Shown here piece by piece: positions 1 through 9,374 of a DNA stretch of 64,000 nt. The stretch comes from an uncultured Rhodospirillales bacterium (GTDB lineage: Bacteria; Pseudomonadota; Alphaproteobacteria; Azospirillales; Azospirillaceae): the NCBI GenBank assembly GCA_903927615.1, contig CAIYNU010000012.1:1-64000 (forward strand), given 5' to 3'. A program made the position numbers and the translations under genes. The notes under the pieces are model-generated. The model saw nothing but the letters and a program-made list of their open reading frames with translations. It did not search any database and was not told the DNA's origin. Every line of letters starts with the position of its first letter. The stretch's first letter is position 1.

Positions 1-195
1 CACGACCGGCTTGGGCGGTTCTGGAACGGCGGGGGCGACCACGACCGGCTTGGGCGGTTCTGGAACGGCGGGGGCGACCACGACCGGCTTGGGCGGTTCG
101 GGCACGGCGGGGGCGACCACGACCGGCTTGGGCGGTTCGGGCACGGCGGGGGCGACCACGACCGGTTTGGGCGGTTCGGGGACGACGGGGGCGAC
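1..195 (-). repeat. 39-bp tandem repeats encoding 13-residue Pro/Val units of the kinase tail
   Basis: Five consecutive 39-bp units cover 1-195. Units 1 and 2 are identical to each other, units 3 and 4 are identical to each other, and unit 5 differs by a few bases. Each encodes VAPAVPEPPKPVV or a close variant on the minus strand, in frame with the kinase. The array continues past the window edge, so the copy number is unknown. Confidence 0.95.
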
Positions 196-2037
196 CGGGA
201 CCGGCACGGTTGGGGCGAGCGGGACCACCGTGACCGCCACCGACGGCGCCGCGGCCACGGGTTGCAAATCGCCGGCGGCGCTCGGCGGACGAGGGGTTTC
301 GGGGACGGTGGGCTTGTGCAGCGGCAGGTAAGGCAGCGCGCTCGGTGGGATGTCGACCGGGGCGGGCAATTCCGGGTGCGCTGCCTCGACGATCCCGGGT
401 TCCGGTTTCGCGTCGGGCGGGGCGCCCTCGGGTGGCGGCCCGGCGGGTTGAGGGGCGGGGGACGGCGCTTCGGCAGGGGTGGCGGCCACCGGAGGCGCTG
501 CCGGCGGGACCGGAGCCGGTTCGGGGGGAGGCTGCTGGAGCGGCGGTACGGTCGGCCCGGGCGCCTTGGGCGGGGCCGGCGTGTCCTGGGGCTTCGGTTC
601 CTCCGGCGTCCGGGTTGCTTCAACCGGGGGTGGCGGTGTTGCCGGAACCGGGTCGGTACTGGGGGCCGGCACCAGGGCGGTGGATGGGCTGGCGGCGACC
701 ATGACCGGCGCCGGCGGCGAAGGGCTTGCCAGGCGGGGCGGGGCGACGATGGCGTGCCGCGACATCAGCGCGGCGCCTCCGGCGATCGCAATTCCGATCG
801 CGAGTGCGCTTGCCCCCACCGCGATGAGCGGCCAGGCCTTGACACCCGAACCTCGGCGCGGCCTTGGCAGGGGCCCGGCGTTGTCGGGTGCCGGGGCTTC
901 GGATTCCAAAGTCGGCTGGACGGTCGGAACCGGCTCGGGGGCGGCAACCGGTTCGGGCACCGGGACCGGCTTCGGCGCCGGGGTCACCTGTTCCAGGATG
1001 CGGCGGAGCGGTGCGGTGGCGAGTTCCGCCGGCTCCTCGGCCGGTTCCTGGAGGTCGGTGTCGGTTCGGTTGGTGTTCCAGAGCGGCGCCGCAACGCCGG
1101 TGGTGTCGTTGGCGGCGGCCACCGCCTCGGCCCAGCGGACGTCGCCGATCACGGCGCGGATGGCGTCGGCGAACGCCGCAGCCGAGGCGAACCGGTCCTC
1201 CGGGGCTTTGGCCAGGGCCCGGGCCACCACCGCATCCAGCGCCTTGGGCACCTCCCGGGTGCGAACCGAGGGCGCCACGGGATGGTCGTTCAGGATGAGA
1301 TGGGCGACGGCCGCCGCCAGACCGGGAAAGGCTTGACGACCGGTCAGGGCTTCGTAAAACACCGCACCGGCCGCGAACAGATCGCTGCGGCGGTCGCCCG
1401 GCTGGTTGCGCAGTTGCTCCGGCGCGACGTAGGACAGGGTGCCGAAGGGCACGCCGTCGTCAAGATTGGGCAATCCCTCAATGTGAGCGATGCCGAAATC
1501 GGCCAGCTTGACCTTGCCGGTGATGCTGAGCAGGATGTTGCCGGGCTTCACGTCCCGATGGATGATGCCGTGGTTGTGGGCATGGTCCAGCGCCGGCAGC
1601 AGGCCGGCCATGACCTGGACCGCGAAATCCAGGCCGACTCGATCCTTGAGCTGAAAGTGGCGGGCCAGCGAGCGCCCCGAGACCAATTCCATGACGATGT
1701 AACCCAGCACATCATCACCGGTGGTGGTGGCAGGCGGCTGGATCCGGTAATCATAGACGGCGACGATGTTGGCATGACGAAGGGAACTGGCAGCCTGGGC
1801 CTCGATGACCATCCGTTTGATGGCCGCTTTGCGGTCGCCCTTGCCGAAGGCCTCGGCCCGCAGCACCTTGAACGCCACCGAGCGATGCGCCTCGGTGTCC
1901 CGGGCGCGGTAAACCGTTCCGGTCGCGCCCCGGCCCAAAAGCGAATAGACGCGGTACTTGCCAAGCTTGCGCCCGTTCCGGTTATTCACCGTCACCCCCT
2001 CGTCCACCGACACCGCCCGCCCTACGACCGGCGACAT
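1..2037 (-). CDS. Membrane-anchored Ser/Thr protein kinase, C-terminus beyond window
   Basis: This Hanks-type protein kinase phosphorylates Ser or Thr in target proteins. Reading the minus strand from ATG 2037 gives 679 codons with no stop before the window edge. The kinase domain starts near residue 25 with the P-loop LLGRGATGTVY, followed by the VAFKVL lysine, HRDVKPGN near residue 158, DFG near 178 and APEQ near 205, so all catalytic motifs are present. A single hydrophobic segment (about residues 399-421, LIAVGASALAIGIAIAGG) would anchor the cytoplasmic kinase in the membrane. Everything after it is a long Pro/Ala/Val-rich tail that ends in 13-residue tandem repeats. Start sites are ATG 2037 or GTG about 16 codons later. 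No cognate phosphatase is visible. Family assignment is secure; targets are unknown. Confidence 0.92.
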   Translation of the reverse strand, partial: MSPVVGRAVSVDEGVTVNNRNGRKLGKYRVYSLLGRGATGTVYRARDTEAHRSVAFKVLRAEAFGKGDRKAAIKRMVIEAQAASSLRHANIVAVYDYRIQPPATTTGDDVLGYIVMELVSGRSLARHFQLKDRVGLDFAVQVMAGLLPALDHAHNHGIIHRDVKPGNILLSITGKVKLADFGIAHIEGLPNLDDGVPFGTLSYVAPEQLRNQPGDRRSDLFAAGAVFYEALTGRQAFPGLAAAVAHLILNDHPVAPSVRTREVPKALDAVVARALAKAPEDRFASAAAFADAIRAVIGDVRWAEAVAAANDTTGVAAPLWNTNRTDTDLQEPAEEPAELATAPLRRILEQVTPAPKPVPVPEPVAAPEPVPTVQPTLESEAPAPDNAGPLPRPRRGSGVKAWPLIAVGASALAIGIAIAGGAALMSRHAIVAPPRLASPSPPAPVMVAASPSTALVPAPSTDPVPATPPPPVEATRTPEEPKPQDTPAPPKAPGPTVPPLQQPPPEPAPVPPAAPPVAATPAEAPSPAPQPAGPPPEGAPPDAKPEPGIVEAAHPELPAPVDIPPSALPYLPLHKPTVPETPRPPSAAGDLQPVAAAPSVAVTVVPLAPTVPVPVAPVVPEPPKPVVVAPAVPEPPKPVVVAPAVPEPPKPVVVAPAVPEPPKPVVVAPAVPEPPKPVV

Positions 2038-2164
2038 ATTACCGGTGACGGCTCCGGAGTAAAGGGCGCCGGGAGCGAAAGAGGGTGTCGCAGGGCTTCG
2101 GCAGCGACACAAAACATACACGATCCGTCCAAATTTGCGTCACCGATTCGCTCCTATCATGACG

Positions 2165-2207
2165 TCGCTCGGGCCAGTGTCTCGCTCGGGCCAGTGTCTC
2201 GTTCGGG
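2165..2207. repeat. 17-bp direct repeat upstream of ppk
   Basis: The unit TCGCTCGGGCCAGTGTC occurs at 2165-2181 and 2182-2198, and a third, truncated copy (TCGTTCGGG) follows at 2199-2207. It lies in the 260-bp gap between the divergent kinase and ppk genes. It could be a binding site or a replication slippage product; nothing else in the gap stands out. Confidence 0.8.
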
Positions 2208-2297
2208 CGCCGCCCGGCGTCGCGCGTACCGGAGCGCGCCGTGCCGACCTCAAGAGCCGTCGTCTGACCAATCCAACCACCAGATCAGGAACATCCC

Positions 2298-4409
2298 ATG
2301 ACCGCGGTTGCCGTGCCGAGTCCCGAGCGTTTCATCAATCGTGAACTGTCATGGTTGGATTTCAACCAGCGGGTTCTCGATGAGGCCAACAACCCGGTGC
2401 ATCCGCTGCTGGAGCGGTTGCGCTTCCTGTCCATTTCGGCCAGCAATCTGGACGAATTCTTCATGGTCCGCGTGGCCGGCATCAAGGTTCAGGTCACCTC
2501 CGGCGTGCAGGCCACGTCACCCGAGGGTCTGACGCCGACCCAGCAGTTGCAGGCCATCAACCGCCGGGTGGCGGAGTTGATGGCGGATCAGCAGGTCTGC
2601 TGGCACCGCCTGCGCGGCGAGTTGCGCGCGGCCGGGATTGCCGTGCTTGACCCCGACGAGTTGAGCGCCCATGAACGGGACTGGCTGGAAGCCAAATTCC
2701 GCAATGACATTTATCCGATTCTGACGCCGCTGGCCATCGACCCCGCCCATCCGTTTCCGTTCATCCCGAATCTGGGCTTTGCGCTGGCGCTCCGGTTGTT
2801 CGATGCCTCGAAAAACCGGGAGATCGACGCCCTGGTGCCGCTCCCGGCGCAACTGGAGCGCGTCATCCGGCTGCCGGGCGAAGAGATGCGCTTCGTCCTG
2901 TTGGAACAGGTCGCGTTGATGTTCTATCAAAAGCTGTTCCCGCCCTTTTCGCTGATGGACCACGGATTGTTCCGAATCCTTCGGGACAGCGAATTGGAAA
3001 TAGACGAAGAGGCCGAGGATCTGGTTCTGACCTTCGAAAGCGCCCTGAAGCGGCGTCGTCGCGGCGGTGTGATCCGGCTGGCGGTCGATGCCGGCATGAA
3101 ACCCGAGATGCGCGATTTATTGCGCCACAGCCTCAAGGCGTTGCCTGACGATGTGTTCGTGTTCGACGGTTTGATCGGATTGGCCGACACCAAGCAGTTG
3201 ATCGTGGACCAGCGTCCCGACCTGTTATTCCAGCCCTACAACGCCCGTTTCCCCGAGCGCATCCGCGATTTCGGCGGGGATTGCTTTGCCGCGATCAGCC
3301 ACAAGGACATCGTGGTTCACCACCCATACGAGAGTTTCGACGTGGTGGTGCAGTTTTTGCGCCAGGCGGCCCGGGATCCGGCGGTGGTGGCGATCAAGCA
3401 GACCCTCTACCGGACGTCCAAGAATTCGCCCATCGTCCAGGCCCTGGTCGAGGCCGCCGAGGCGGGTAAGAGCGTGACCGCCATGGTCGAACTCAAGGCC
3501 CGCTTTGACGAAGAAGCCAACATTCAGTGGGCGCGGAACCTGGAGCGGGCCGGGGCCCAAGTCGTCTATGGCTTCGTCGATCTCAAGACTCATGCCAAGG
3601 TTTCGCTGGTGGTCCGGCGCGAGAATGGCGCCCTGCGTTCCTATGTCCATTTCGGCACCGGCAACTATCACCCGGTGACGGCGCGCGTTTACACCGATCT
3701 GTCGTTCTTTACCTGCGATCCGGCCTTGACCCGGGACGCTTCGGCGATTTTCAATTACATGACCGGCTACGCCACGCCCGAGGCCCTGGAAAAGCTGGCC
3801 ATCGCCCCGATCAGCCTGCGCGAGCAACTGTACCGCCACATTGACACCGAAATCGCCCATGCCCGGGACGGCAAGCCGGCGGCGATCTGGGTCAAACTCA
3901 ATTCACTGGTCGATGACCGGATGATCGACAGGCTTTACGAGGCCTCCCAAGCCGGGGTACGGATCGACATGGTGATCCGGGGCATCTGTTGCCTGCGACC
4001 GGGCGTCCCCGGGCTGTCGGAAAACATCCGGGTGAAGAGCGTCGTCGGCCGTTTCCTGGAACATGCCCGCATCATCTGCTTTGCCAACGGCCACCGCCTG
4101 CCGTCAAAGCACGCCCTGGTCTTCATCTCGTCCGCGGACTGGATGCCCCGCAACCTCGACCGCCGCATCGAAAGCCTGGTGCCCATCGAAAACCCCACCG
4201 TCCATCAGCAGATTCTGGAACAGGTGATGGTGGCCAATCTCAAAGATGCGGCGTCCAGTTGGCAGCTTGACCCGTCCGGGCGGTTTCACCGGATCGAGGG
4301 CGGCAGCGATCCGTTCTCGGCCCACCAATACTTTATGACCAATCCCAGTCTGTCCGGACGGGGTGACGCCAAAGGCAAATCCCAGGTGCCGCCGCGCCTG
4401 GAATTGTGA
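2298..4409 (+). CDS. ppk: Polyphosphate kinase 1
   Basis: Transfers the gamma phosphate of ATP to a growing polyphosphate chain, reversibly. The 703-residue length matches PPK1. The N-terminal domain begins with the typical [17 protein letters not shown]. The two catalytic-domain histidines are visible: H451 in [11 protein letters not shown], the usual autophosphorylation site, and H589 in [10 protein letters not shown]. The ATG is preceded by AGGA at a suitable distance. The gene stands alone: ppx, which often follows ppk, is absent and the downstream gene is convergent. Confidence 0.97.
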   Translation: MTAVAVPSPERFINRELSWLDFNQRVLDEANNPVHPLLERLRFLSISASNLDEFFMVRVAGIKVQVTSGVQATSPEGLTPTQQLQAINRRVAELMADQQVCWHRLRGELRAAGIAVLDPDELSAHERDWLEAKFRNDIYPILTPLAIDPAHPFPFIPNLGFALALRLFDASKNREIDALVPLPAQLERVIRLPGEEMRFVLLEQVALMFYQKLFPPFSLMDHGLFRILRDSELEIDEEAEDLVLTFESALKRRRRGGVIRLAVDAGMKPEMRDLLRHSLKALPDDVFVFDGLIGLADTKQLIVDQRPDLLFQPYNARFPERIRDFGGDCFAAISHKDIVVHHPYESFDVVVQFLRQAARDPAVVAIKQTLYRTSKNSPIVQALVEAAEAGKSVTAMVELKARFDEEANIQWARNLERAGAQVVYGFVDLKTHAKVSLVVRRENGALRSYVHFGTGNYHPVTARVYTDLSFFTCDPALTRDASAIFNYMTGYATPEALEKLAIAPISLREQLYRHIDTEIAHARDGKPAAIWVKLNSLVDDRMIDRLYEASQAGVRIDMVIRGICCLRPGVPGLSENIRVKSVVGRFLEHARIICFANGHRLPSKHALVFISSADWMPRNLDRRIESLVPIENPTVHQQILEQVMVANLKDAASSWQLDPSGRFHRIEGGSDPFSAHQYFMTNPSLSGRGDAKGKSQVPPRLEL

Positions 4410-4424
4410 TCGTCCGGGAGGATG

Positions 4425-4448
4425 AAAAGTGGGCAGGGCACTGCCCAC
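4425..4448 (-). terminator. Hairpin terminator between ppk and the radical SAM gene
   Basis: GTGGGCAG (4429-4436) and CTGCCCAC (4441-4448) form a perfect 8-bp stem with a 4-nt loop. Read on the minus strand, the stem is followed by TTTT (4425-4428), so it fits an intrinsic terminator for the radical SAM gene that ends at 4457. It could also slow transcription from ppk. Confidence 0.7.
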
Positions 4449-4456
4449 AAGAATCG

Positions 4457-5347
4457 TTACAGACCCCGCCGCCACCACGGCCGTAGCGTTTCCTCGCCGG
4501 CTTCGGTGGCGGCATCGATCTCCGCCAGCAAACGGTCCCGGTCCCGGGGCAAGGTGCCCGCCAGGGGCAGTGCGTTGCTGGCGTGGTTGGAGCGGAAGAT
4601 GACCGGCGTCGGGGGCGCCAGACGCTCGATCAGCCAGCGCAGTTCGGTCAGCAGATGCCGGTCGCTGGCGGGTTCGAACGGTTGTCCCATCCGCTCGGCA
4701 TGACGCGCGAGGAAGTCGGTCACAATCTCGGGCGCCAGCATCAGGTGCAGCGTCGACAGATAGGTCGGCGGCTGGCGGTTGATCAGATCGGCGGTGGCCG
4801 CCATGTGTTCCTGGCCGTGGGCGCGCCCGCCCAGGCCCAGGATGACGGTGGCCGACACCTTGAGGCCGCTTTCCCGGCACCGGGCCAGCGCCGCTTCCAT
4901 AGGCCGGGCCGAGCCCTTGCCCACCGCCTGGAGCACCCGCTCGGACCCGCTTTCCAGTCCCAGGTAAACCAGCGTCAGCCGGGCCCGGCGCAAGGCCTCG
5001 ATGTCGTCCGGGGTCTTGGACAGCACGTTGAACGGTGTGGCATAGGCCGTGATCCGCTGGAGTGCGGGAAACCGCTCCCGCAGGCGGGCGGCCAGGGCCA
5101 GCAGCGTCTCGGTCGGCAGTCCATAAGCGTCGCCATCGGCCAGAAACACCCGGTGAGCCTGGGGCCACAGCCGCGCCGCCCGGTCGATGTCGGCGAACAC
5201 CGCCTCCAGCGGACGCGCGGTGTAGGTCTTGGACTTATACATTGAGCAAAAGGTGCAGCGATTGAACCGGCAACCTAGGGTCGCCTGAATAATCAGGTTG
5301 TCGCCCTCGGATGGTGGGCGCCATAGGGGCATGTCATAGTCAAGCAT
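4457..5347 (-). CDS. Radical SAM protein
   Basis: A 296-residue radical SAM enzyme of unknown substrate. The [4Fe-4S] motif CRFNRCTFC (CxxxxCxxC spacing as read) lies near residue 26, at the start of a TIM-barrel-like domain. Further barrel motifs include YLGLESGSERVL and VSATVILGLGG, as in the Elp3/HemN-type branch. There is no separate cobalamin-binding or TRAM domain, which argues against MiaB-like methylthiolases. ATG 5347 reads MLDYDMPLWRPPSEGDNLIIQA, cited here only as the N-terminal context. The gene is convergent with ppk and followed upstream by the tyrA group on the same strand with a 74-bp gap. The substrate cannot be read from the sequence. Confidence 0.85.
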   Translation of the reverse strand: MLDYDMPLWRPPSEGDNLIIQATLGCRFNRCTFCSMYKSKTYTARPLEAVFADIDRAARLWPQAHRVFLADGDAYGLPTETLLALAARLRERFPALQRITAYATPFNVLSKTPDDIEALRRARLTLVYLGLESGSERVLQAVGKGSARPMEAALARCRESGLKVSATVILGLGGRAHGQEHMAATADLINRQPPTYLSTLHLMLAPEIVTDFLARHAERMGQPFEPASDRHLLTELRWLIERLAPPTPVIFRSNHASNALPLAGTLPRDRDRLLAEIDAATEAGEETLRPWWRRGL

Positions 5348-5421
5348 GGGCTATAGTCCCAACGAGCAGTCCGGCGGCGCGACGGGGGCCGTGAACCGGT
5401 TGCGTCCCCAGGCCGGGGCCG

Positions 5422-6438
5422 TCAAGCCTGCCGTGCATCGATGATGCTGCGGCGGATGCGGCGGGTGCGGGTGAATACGTCCTGAAGGGTATCGCCTTCG
5501 CCGCGACGGATCGCGCGTTGCAGGGCGGTCAGGTCTTCGGTGAAGCGTTGCAGGATATCCAGCACCGCTTCCCGGTTGTTCAGGAAGATATCGCGCCACA
5601 TGATCGGATCCGAGGCGGCGATGCGGGTAAAATCGCGAAAACCGCTGGCCGAGAACTTGATCACCTCGGACTGGGTGGATTCCTCGAGTCCGACCGCGGT
5701 ATCGACGATGGTATAGGCGATCAGATGCGGCAGATGGGAGGTGATGGCCAGCACCCGGTCGTGATGCTCGGCGGTCATGATTTCAACCATGGAGCCCACC
5801 TGCCGCCACAGGCTTTCGATTCGCGCCACCGCTTCGGGGTCGGCGTCGGCCGTCGGCGTCAGGATGCACCAGCGGCCTTCGAACAATTCGGCAAAGCCGG
5901 CGGTGGGGCCGGAATGCTCGGTGCCGGCGATGGGATGGGCCGGGACCAGATGGACCCCGGGCAACAGCCGGCTGCCGACCTCGCGCACCACCAGTTCCTT
6001 GACCGAGCCTACGTCGGTGACGATGGCGCCGGGCGCGCACTGAGGGGCGATGAGCGCGGCCAGATCGGCGAAGGTGCCGACCGGTGTGGCCAGCACGATC
6101 AGGTCGCAGTCCCGCACCGCCGCCGCCAGATCGCTGCTGGCCTCGTCCACCAGGCCCAACGCCCGCGCCTGGGCCACATGATCAGGGTTATGGTCGCCCC
6201 CGACCAGCCGGCCGGCGAGCCCGTGCCGGCGCATGGCCAGCGCCAGCGACCCGCCGATCAGCCCCATGCCGATCACCGCCACGCGCCGAAACAACGGGGG
6301 ATTCGCCACCAGGGGCCCGGTCCGGGGCGCGTCACCGTTGCCGGGACTCGAGTCCCGGCCACTCGAGGGCGCCTGGGTTGGGTCCCCGACATCGGGGGCG
6401 ATGTCGGGACATTCGGGCCGGAGGATGGGGGAGGGCAT
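5422..6438 (-). CDS. tyrA: Prephenate/arogenate dehydrogenase
   Basis: Oxidatively decarboxylates prephenate or arogenate in tyrosine synthesis, using NAD(P). The dinucleotide-binding motif VIGMGLIGGSLALAM follows an unusual N-terminal extension of about 50 residues, and GVHLVPAHPIAGTEHSG marks the substrate region. Length is 338 residues with ATG 6438, which lies 2 bp past the stop codon of the upstream chorismate mutase-like gene, so the two are translationally close. The extension is low-complexity and its DNA carries two perfect inverted repeats (6341-6358 and 6385-6408), suggesting a palindromic insertion in the coding sequence. There is no ACT domain at the C-terminus. The start could lie further downstream, because the core begins at about residue 52. 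Confidence 0.94.
   Translation of the reverse strand: MPSPILRPECPDIAPDVGDPTQAPSSGRDSSPGNGDAPRTGPLVANPPLFRRVAVIGMGLIGGSLALAMRRHGLAGRLVGGDHNPDHVAQARALGLVDEASSDLAAAVRDCDLIVLATPVGTFADLAALIAPQCAPGAIVTDVGSVKELVVREVGSRLLPGVHLVPAHPIAGTEHSGPTAGFAELFEGRWCILTPTADADPEAVARIESLWRQVGSMVEIMTAEHHDRVLAITSHLPHLIAYTIVDTAVGLEESTQSEVIKFSASGFRDFTRIAASDPIMWRDIFLNNREAVLDILQRFTEDLTALQRAIRRGEGDTLQDVFTRTRRIRRSIIDARQA
6341..6408. repeat. Palindromic element inside the tyrA 5' end
   Basis: CCGGGACTCGAGTCCCGG at 6341-6358 is a perfect 18-bp palindrome. A second inverted repeat has 10-bp arms at 6385-6394 and 6399-6408 around GGGG. Both are translated within TyrA residues 11-33, a stretch absent from the conserved dehydrogenase core. 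Confidence 0.85.
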
Positions 6439-6440
6439 GG

Positions 6441-7352
6441 TCAGGGCGTCTCGTACCGCACAGCCTTGCGGCCGTCGGGTCCCAACGCCAGCGGCACCGC
6501 GTAGCCGCCCATGGTGTTGGTGCGGATCGGCAGCGGCGCCATCCGGTCGGCGCAGGCGATCAGACGGCGATCGCCGGTGCCGACGAAGCCTGCGATTTCC
6601 ACCAGATGCACCGGCCCGGCGCCCGCCCGGCCCAGCCAACTGCAAAAGCTGATGGGCGGCAACCCCACCGTTTCCAGGACGTCCTTCAGGCGGCCCCGGC
6701 TGACATCTTCGCCCAACTCGATGCGGATCAGCGAGCGGTCGGCATAATACGACTCCGTGCCGAACGCCGTGGGCTCGTGGGCGATCAGCGCGATGGCCAG
6801 GGCGTCCCGATCCTCGCCGCGCCCGTTGCCGCGGCTGAAATAGGGCAGGCGAGCCACCACATGGGGCGTCCGGTCGTCATCGCCATTGATGAAACGCCAC
6901 CAGGGGTCGGTATCGTCCTCGGCCGGGAACGGCACCACGCCGACCCCGGCGGTGCCTTCGGCCACCGCCCGCACCGCCGCCACCGGCGAATTGACCACGG
7001 TCATCGGGGTCTGACTGCCGAAATGGTCGCGCGCCACGTCCCAGAACCCGCGCCGCTCCTCGGGGGCATACACCGCCACCCCGAATCGGCCCTGGAGTTG
7101 GGTCAGGCCTGAAATCAGCTCCCGCCACATGCGCAGGATCACCGCGACCGGCAAGTCGCCTTGGTGTCGGGCCAGCAACCGGCGCAAGATCACCGCTTCC
7201 CGGGCCGGCCGCAGCATGGGATACCCGGCACCTTTCAGGGCGACGACCTCCTTCACCACTTCGGCACGCGCCATCAACAGGTCGTGGAGCGCATCGTCGA
7301 TGCGGTCGATCCGGGAGCGCAGGTCCTCGAGGGACGGAAGGGGCATGGTCAT
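6441..7352 (-). CDS. Chorismate mutase with prephenate dehydratase-like C-terminal region
   Basis: Residues 4-90 form an AroQ-type chorismate mutase (LEDLRSRIDRIDDALHDLLM, KGAGYPMLRPAREAVILRR), which rearranges chorismate to prephenate. The remaining 200 residues follow the layout of prephenate dehydratase in bifunctional P-proteins, but the TRF catalytic motif and the ESRP motif of the ACT regulatory domain are not visible. So I expect mutase activity and doubt dehydratase activity. Length is 303 residues from ATG 7352; ATG 7346 is an alternative. The gene is followed directly by tyrA, and together they would carry chorismate to tyrosine's precursor. In several Rhodospirillales a hisC-type aminotransferase sits between these two genes; none does here. 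Confidence 0.85.
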   Translation of the reverse strand: MTMPLPSLEDLRSRIDRIDDALHDLLMARAEVVKEVVALKGAGYPMLRPAREAVILRRLLARHQGDLPVAVILRMWRELISGLTQLQGRFGVAVYAPEERRGFWDVARDHFGSQTPMTVVNSPVAAVRAVAEGTAGVGVVPFPAEDDTDPWWRFINGDDDRTPHVVARLPYFSRGNGRGEDRDALAIALIAHEPTAFGTESYYADRSLIRIELGEDVSRGRLKDVLETVGLPPISFCSWLGRAGAGPVHLVEIAGFVGTGDRRLIACADRMAPLPIRTNTMGGYAVPLALGPDGRKAVRYETP

Positions 7353-7422
7353 GGCGGTGCGAACCGATGCGGATGAAGCCGCCTAGTAGTAGTCCGCACG
7401 CCGGCTAAAATCAAAGAAAACG

Positions 7423-7451
7423 TTGACACCTCCAAGGCTTGGTTCATAGCT
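7423..7451 (+). promoter_or_regulatory. Possible promoter and small inverted repeat ahead of metX
   Basis: A perfect -35 box TTGACA (7423-7428) is followed at the usual distance by a weak -10 (CATAGC or TAGCTA, about 7445-7452). The spacer contains CCAAG-G-CTTGG (7432-7442), a 5-bp inverted repeat that could be an operator. If this promoter is used, the ATG at 7452 falls in or beside the -10 region and translation would start at 7488. Confidence 0.45.
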
Positions 7452-7487
7452 ATGGGGCTTGTGACATTAACCCTCGGCACGACCCCT

Positions 7488-8684
7488 ATGGCCACAGAGC
7501 CGTTCGCCCCCGAGTCCGTCGCCGATCACGGACATCTGCCCCGCATCCGGCTGGCCGTCAGCCGACCGATGCCGCTCGATTGCGGCGTCATGTTGAGTGA
7601 CTTTCCGGTGGCGTACCAGACTTACGGCACCCTGAATGCCGACCGTTCCAACGCCATTCTGCTGTGCCATGCGCTGACCGGCGACCAGTATGTCATCGGC
7701 GGCAACCCGGTGACGGGCAAGCCGGGGTGGTGGGAGATCATGGTCGGGCCAGGCCGGCCCATCGACACCGACCGCTTTTTCGTGATCTGCTCCAATGTCC
7801 TGGGCGGTTGCATGGGCACCGTCGGCCCGATGGACCCGGACCCCGCCACCGGCCGTCCCTATGGCATCAATTTTCCGGTCATCACCATCGGCGACATGGT
7901 GCGTGCCCAGAAGCTGCTGGTCGAGTCCCTGGGCATCGAGCAGTTGTTTTGCGTCATCGGCGGCTCCATGGGTGGCATGCAGGTGCTGCAATGGGCCTCG
8001 AGCTACCCCGAGGCGGTGTTCGCCGCGGTCCCCATCGCCACCGCGCCCCGCCATTCCGCCCAGAACATCGCGTTCGGGGAGGTGGGCCGGCAGGCGATCA
8101 TGGCCGACCCGGAATGGTGCGGCGGCGCCTATCTGCTGTCCGGCCGGCGGCCCGAGGCCGGACTGGCGGTGGCGCGCATGGCCGCGCACATCACCTATCT
8201 GTCCGAGACCGCGCTGCACCGCAAGTTCGGCCGGAACCTCCAGGATCGCCCCGCCTTTACCTACGGTTTCGACGCCGACTTTCAGGTCGAAAGCTATCTG
8301 CGCTACCAGGGCAGCGCCTTCGTCGATCGTTTCGACGCCAACTCGTATCTGTACATCACCCGGGCGATGGATTATTTCGACCTGGCGGCCGAGCATGGCG
8401 GTGTGTTGCCGCGGGCCTTTCTCCATGACGGTCGGGCCACGCCGGTGCGCTTCTGCGTGATCAGCTTCTCCAGCGACTGGCTGTTCCCGACCACCGTATC
8501 CCGCGAGATCGTCCACGGCCTCAATGCCGTTGCGGCCAATGTCAGTTTCGTTGAAGTGACCACCGACAAGGGCCATGATGCCTTCCTGCTTGACGAACCG
8601 GAGTTGCATCAGGTGATGCACGGCTTTCTTGACGGGTGCGCCGCGCACCGGGGCTTGCCCCGGCGGCGATGGGCGCCCCGATGA
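7488..8684 (+). CDS. metX: Homoserine O-acyltransferase
   Basis: Transfers an acetyl (or succinyl) group from acyl-CoA to homoserine, the first committed step to methionine. It is an alpha/beta hydrolase-fold protein of the MetX family: the nucleophile elbow is GGSMGGMQ, the acid lies in FSSDWLFPT and the base in DKGHDAF. Acyl preference cannot be read safely. ATG 7488 ([10 protein letters not shown]) gives 398 residues; ATG 7452 would add 12 residues but overlaps the likely promoter. The stop overlaps the metW start as ATGA, the standard metXW arrangement. Confidence 0.94.
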   Translation: MATEPFAPESVADHGHLPRIRLAVSRPMPLDCGVMLSDFPVAYQTYGTLNADRSNAILLCHALTGDQYVIGGNPVTGKPGWWEIMVGPGRPIDTDRFFVICSNVLGGCMGTVGPMDPDPATGRPYGINFPVITIGDMVRAQKLLVESLGIEQLFCVIGGSMGGMQVLQWASSYPEAVFAAVPIATAPRHSAQNIAFGEVGRQAIMADPEWCGGAYLLSGRRPEAGLAVARMAAHITYLSETALHRKFGRNLQDRPAFTYGFDADFQVESYLRYQGSAFVDRFDANSYLYITRAMDYFDLAAEHGGVLPRAFLHDGRATPVRFCVISFSSDWLFPTTVSREIVHGLNAVAANVSFVEVTTDKGHDAFLLDEPELHQVMHGFLDGCAAHRGLPRRRWAPR

Positions 8685-9352
8685 TCGGGCGGCTGGACCC
8701 CACCGGGCCGTCGGCCGCCGTTCCGCACCGACCGCCCCACCGCAGCGACCCGCCGATCCGCACCGACCTTAAGCTGATCGCCGACATGATCGAGCCGGGG
8801 GCGCGGGTGCTGGATGTCGGCTGCGGCGACGGTACCCTGCTGGCCTATCTGGTCCACACCAAGGGCGTGGACGGCCGCGGCCTCGAGTTGTCCATGGACG
8901 GCGTGAAGTTTTGCGTCAATCACGGCCTGTCGGTGATTCAGGGGGATGCCGACACCGACCTTAAGGACTATCCCAGCGACGCCTTCGATTATGTCATTCT
9001 GAGCCAGACACTTCAGGCCATGCGGGCGCCGCGCGAGGTGCTGCTGGATCTGGTGCGGATCGGCCGGCGCGCCGTGGTCTCGCTGCCCAACTTCGGCAAT
9101 TGGCGCATCCGGCTGTGGCTGCTGGCCATGGGACGGATGCCGATCACCCAGCGGTTGGGCTATCAGTGGTGGAACACCCCCAATATCCACCTTTGCACCA
9201 TCACCGACTTTGTGACGCTGTGCCGGGAAGTCGGCATCCGCATCGAAGATACCGTGATCCTCGACCGCTCGGACCGCATCCGCGGCCATGGCGCCGGCGC
9301 CTTGTCCAACCTGATCGCGGAACAGGCGGTGTTCTTGTTGCGGCGCTGTTGA
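8681..9352 (+). CDS. metW: Methionine biosynthesis protein MetW
   Basis: MetW is a methyltransferase-fold protein that partners MetX in many Proteobacteria and is needed for efficient homoserine acylation. The SAM-binding motif [15 protein letters not shown] and the family's [12 protein letters not shown] and QWWNTPNIH are visible. ATG 8681 overlaps the metX stop and gives 223 residues, against about 200 usual; the first 25 residues are Pro-rich and poorly conserved in look. Operon with metX is near certain. Confidence 0.95.
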   Translation: MIGRLDPTGPSAAVPHRPPHRSDPPIRTDLKLIADMIEPGARVLDVGCGDGTLLAYLVHTKGVDGRGLELSMDGVKFCVNHGLSVIQGDADTDLKDYPSDAFDYVILSQTLQAMRAPREVLLDLVRIGRRAVVSLPNFGNWRIRLWLLAMGRMPITQRLGYQWWNTPNIHLCTITDFVTLCREVGIRIEDTVILDRSDRIRGHGAGALSNLIAEQAVFLLRRC

Positions 9353-9374
9353 TCGGCCCGACCCGGGATTTTGC

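Noticed and set aside
1-195. CRISPR-like array
   Set aside because: The repeats are contiguous without spacers and translate in frame as part of the kinase.
262-2301. 679-codon plus-strand frame across the Ser/Thr kinase
   Set aside because: Arg/Gly-rich shadow; the minus strand carries intact kinase motifs over the same bases.
7420-7490. SAM-II-type riboswitch before metX
   Set aside because: Such riboswitches precede metX or metA in alphaproteobacteria, but I could not match the stem pairing or the GCTAAA tract here; the short leader favours a plain promoter.
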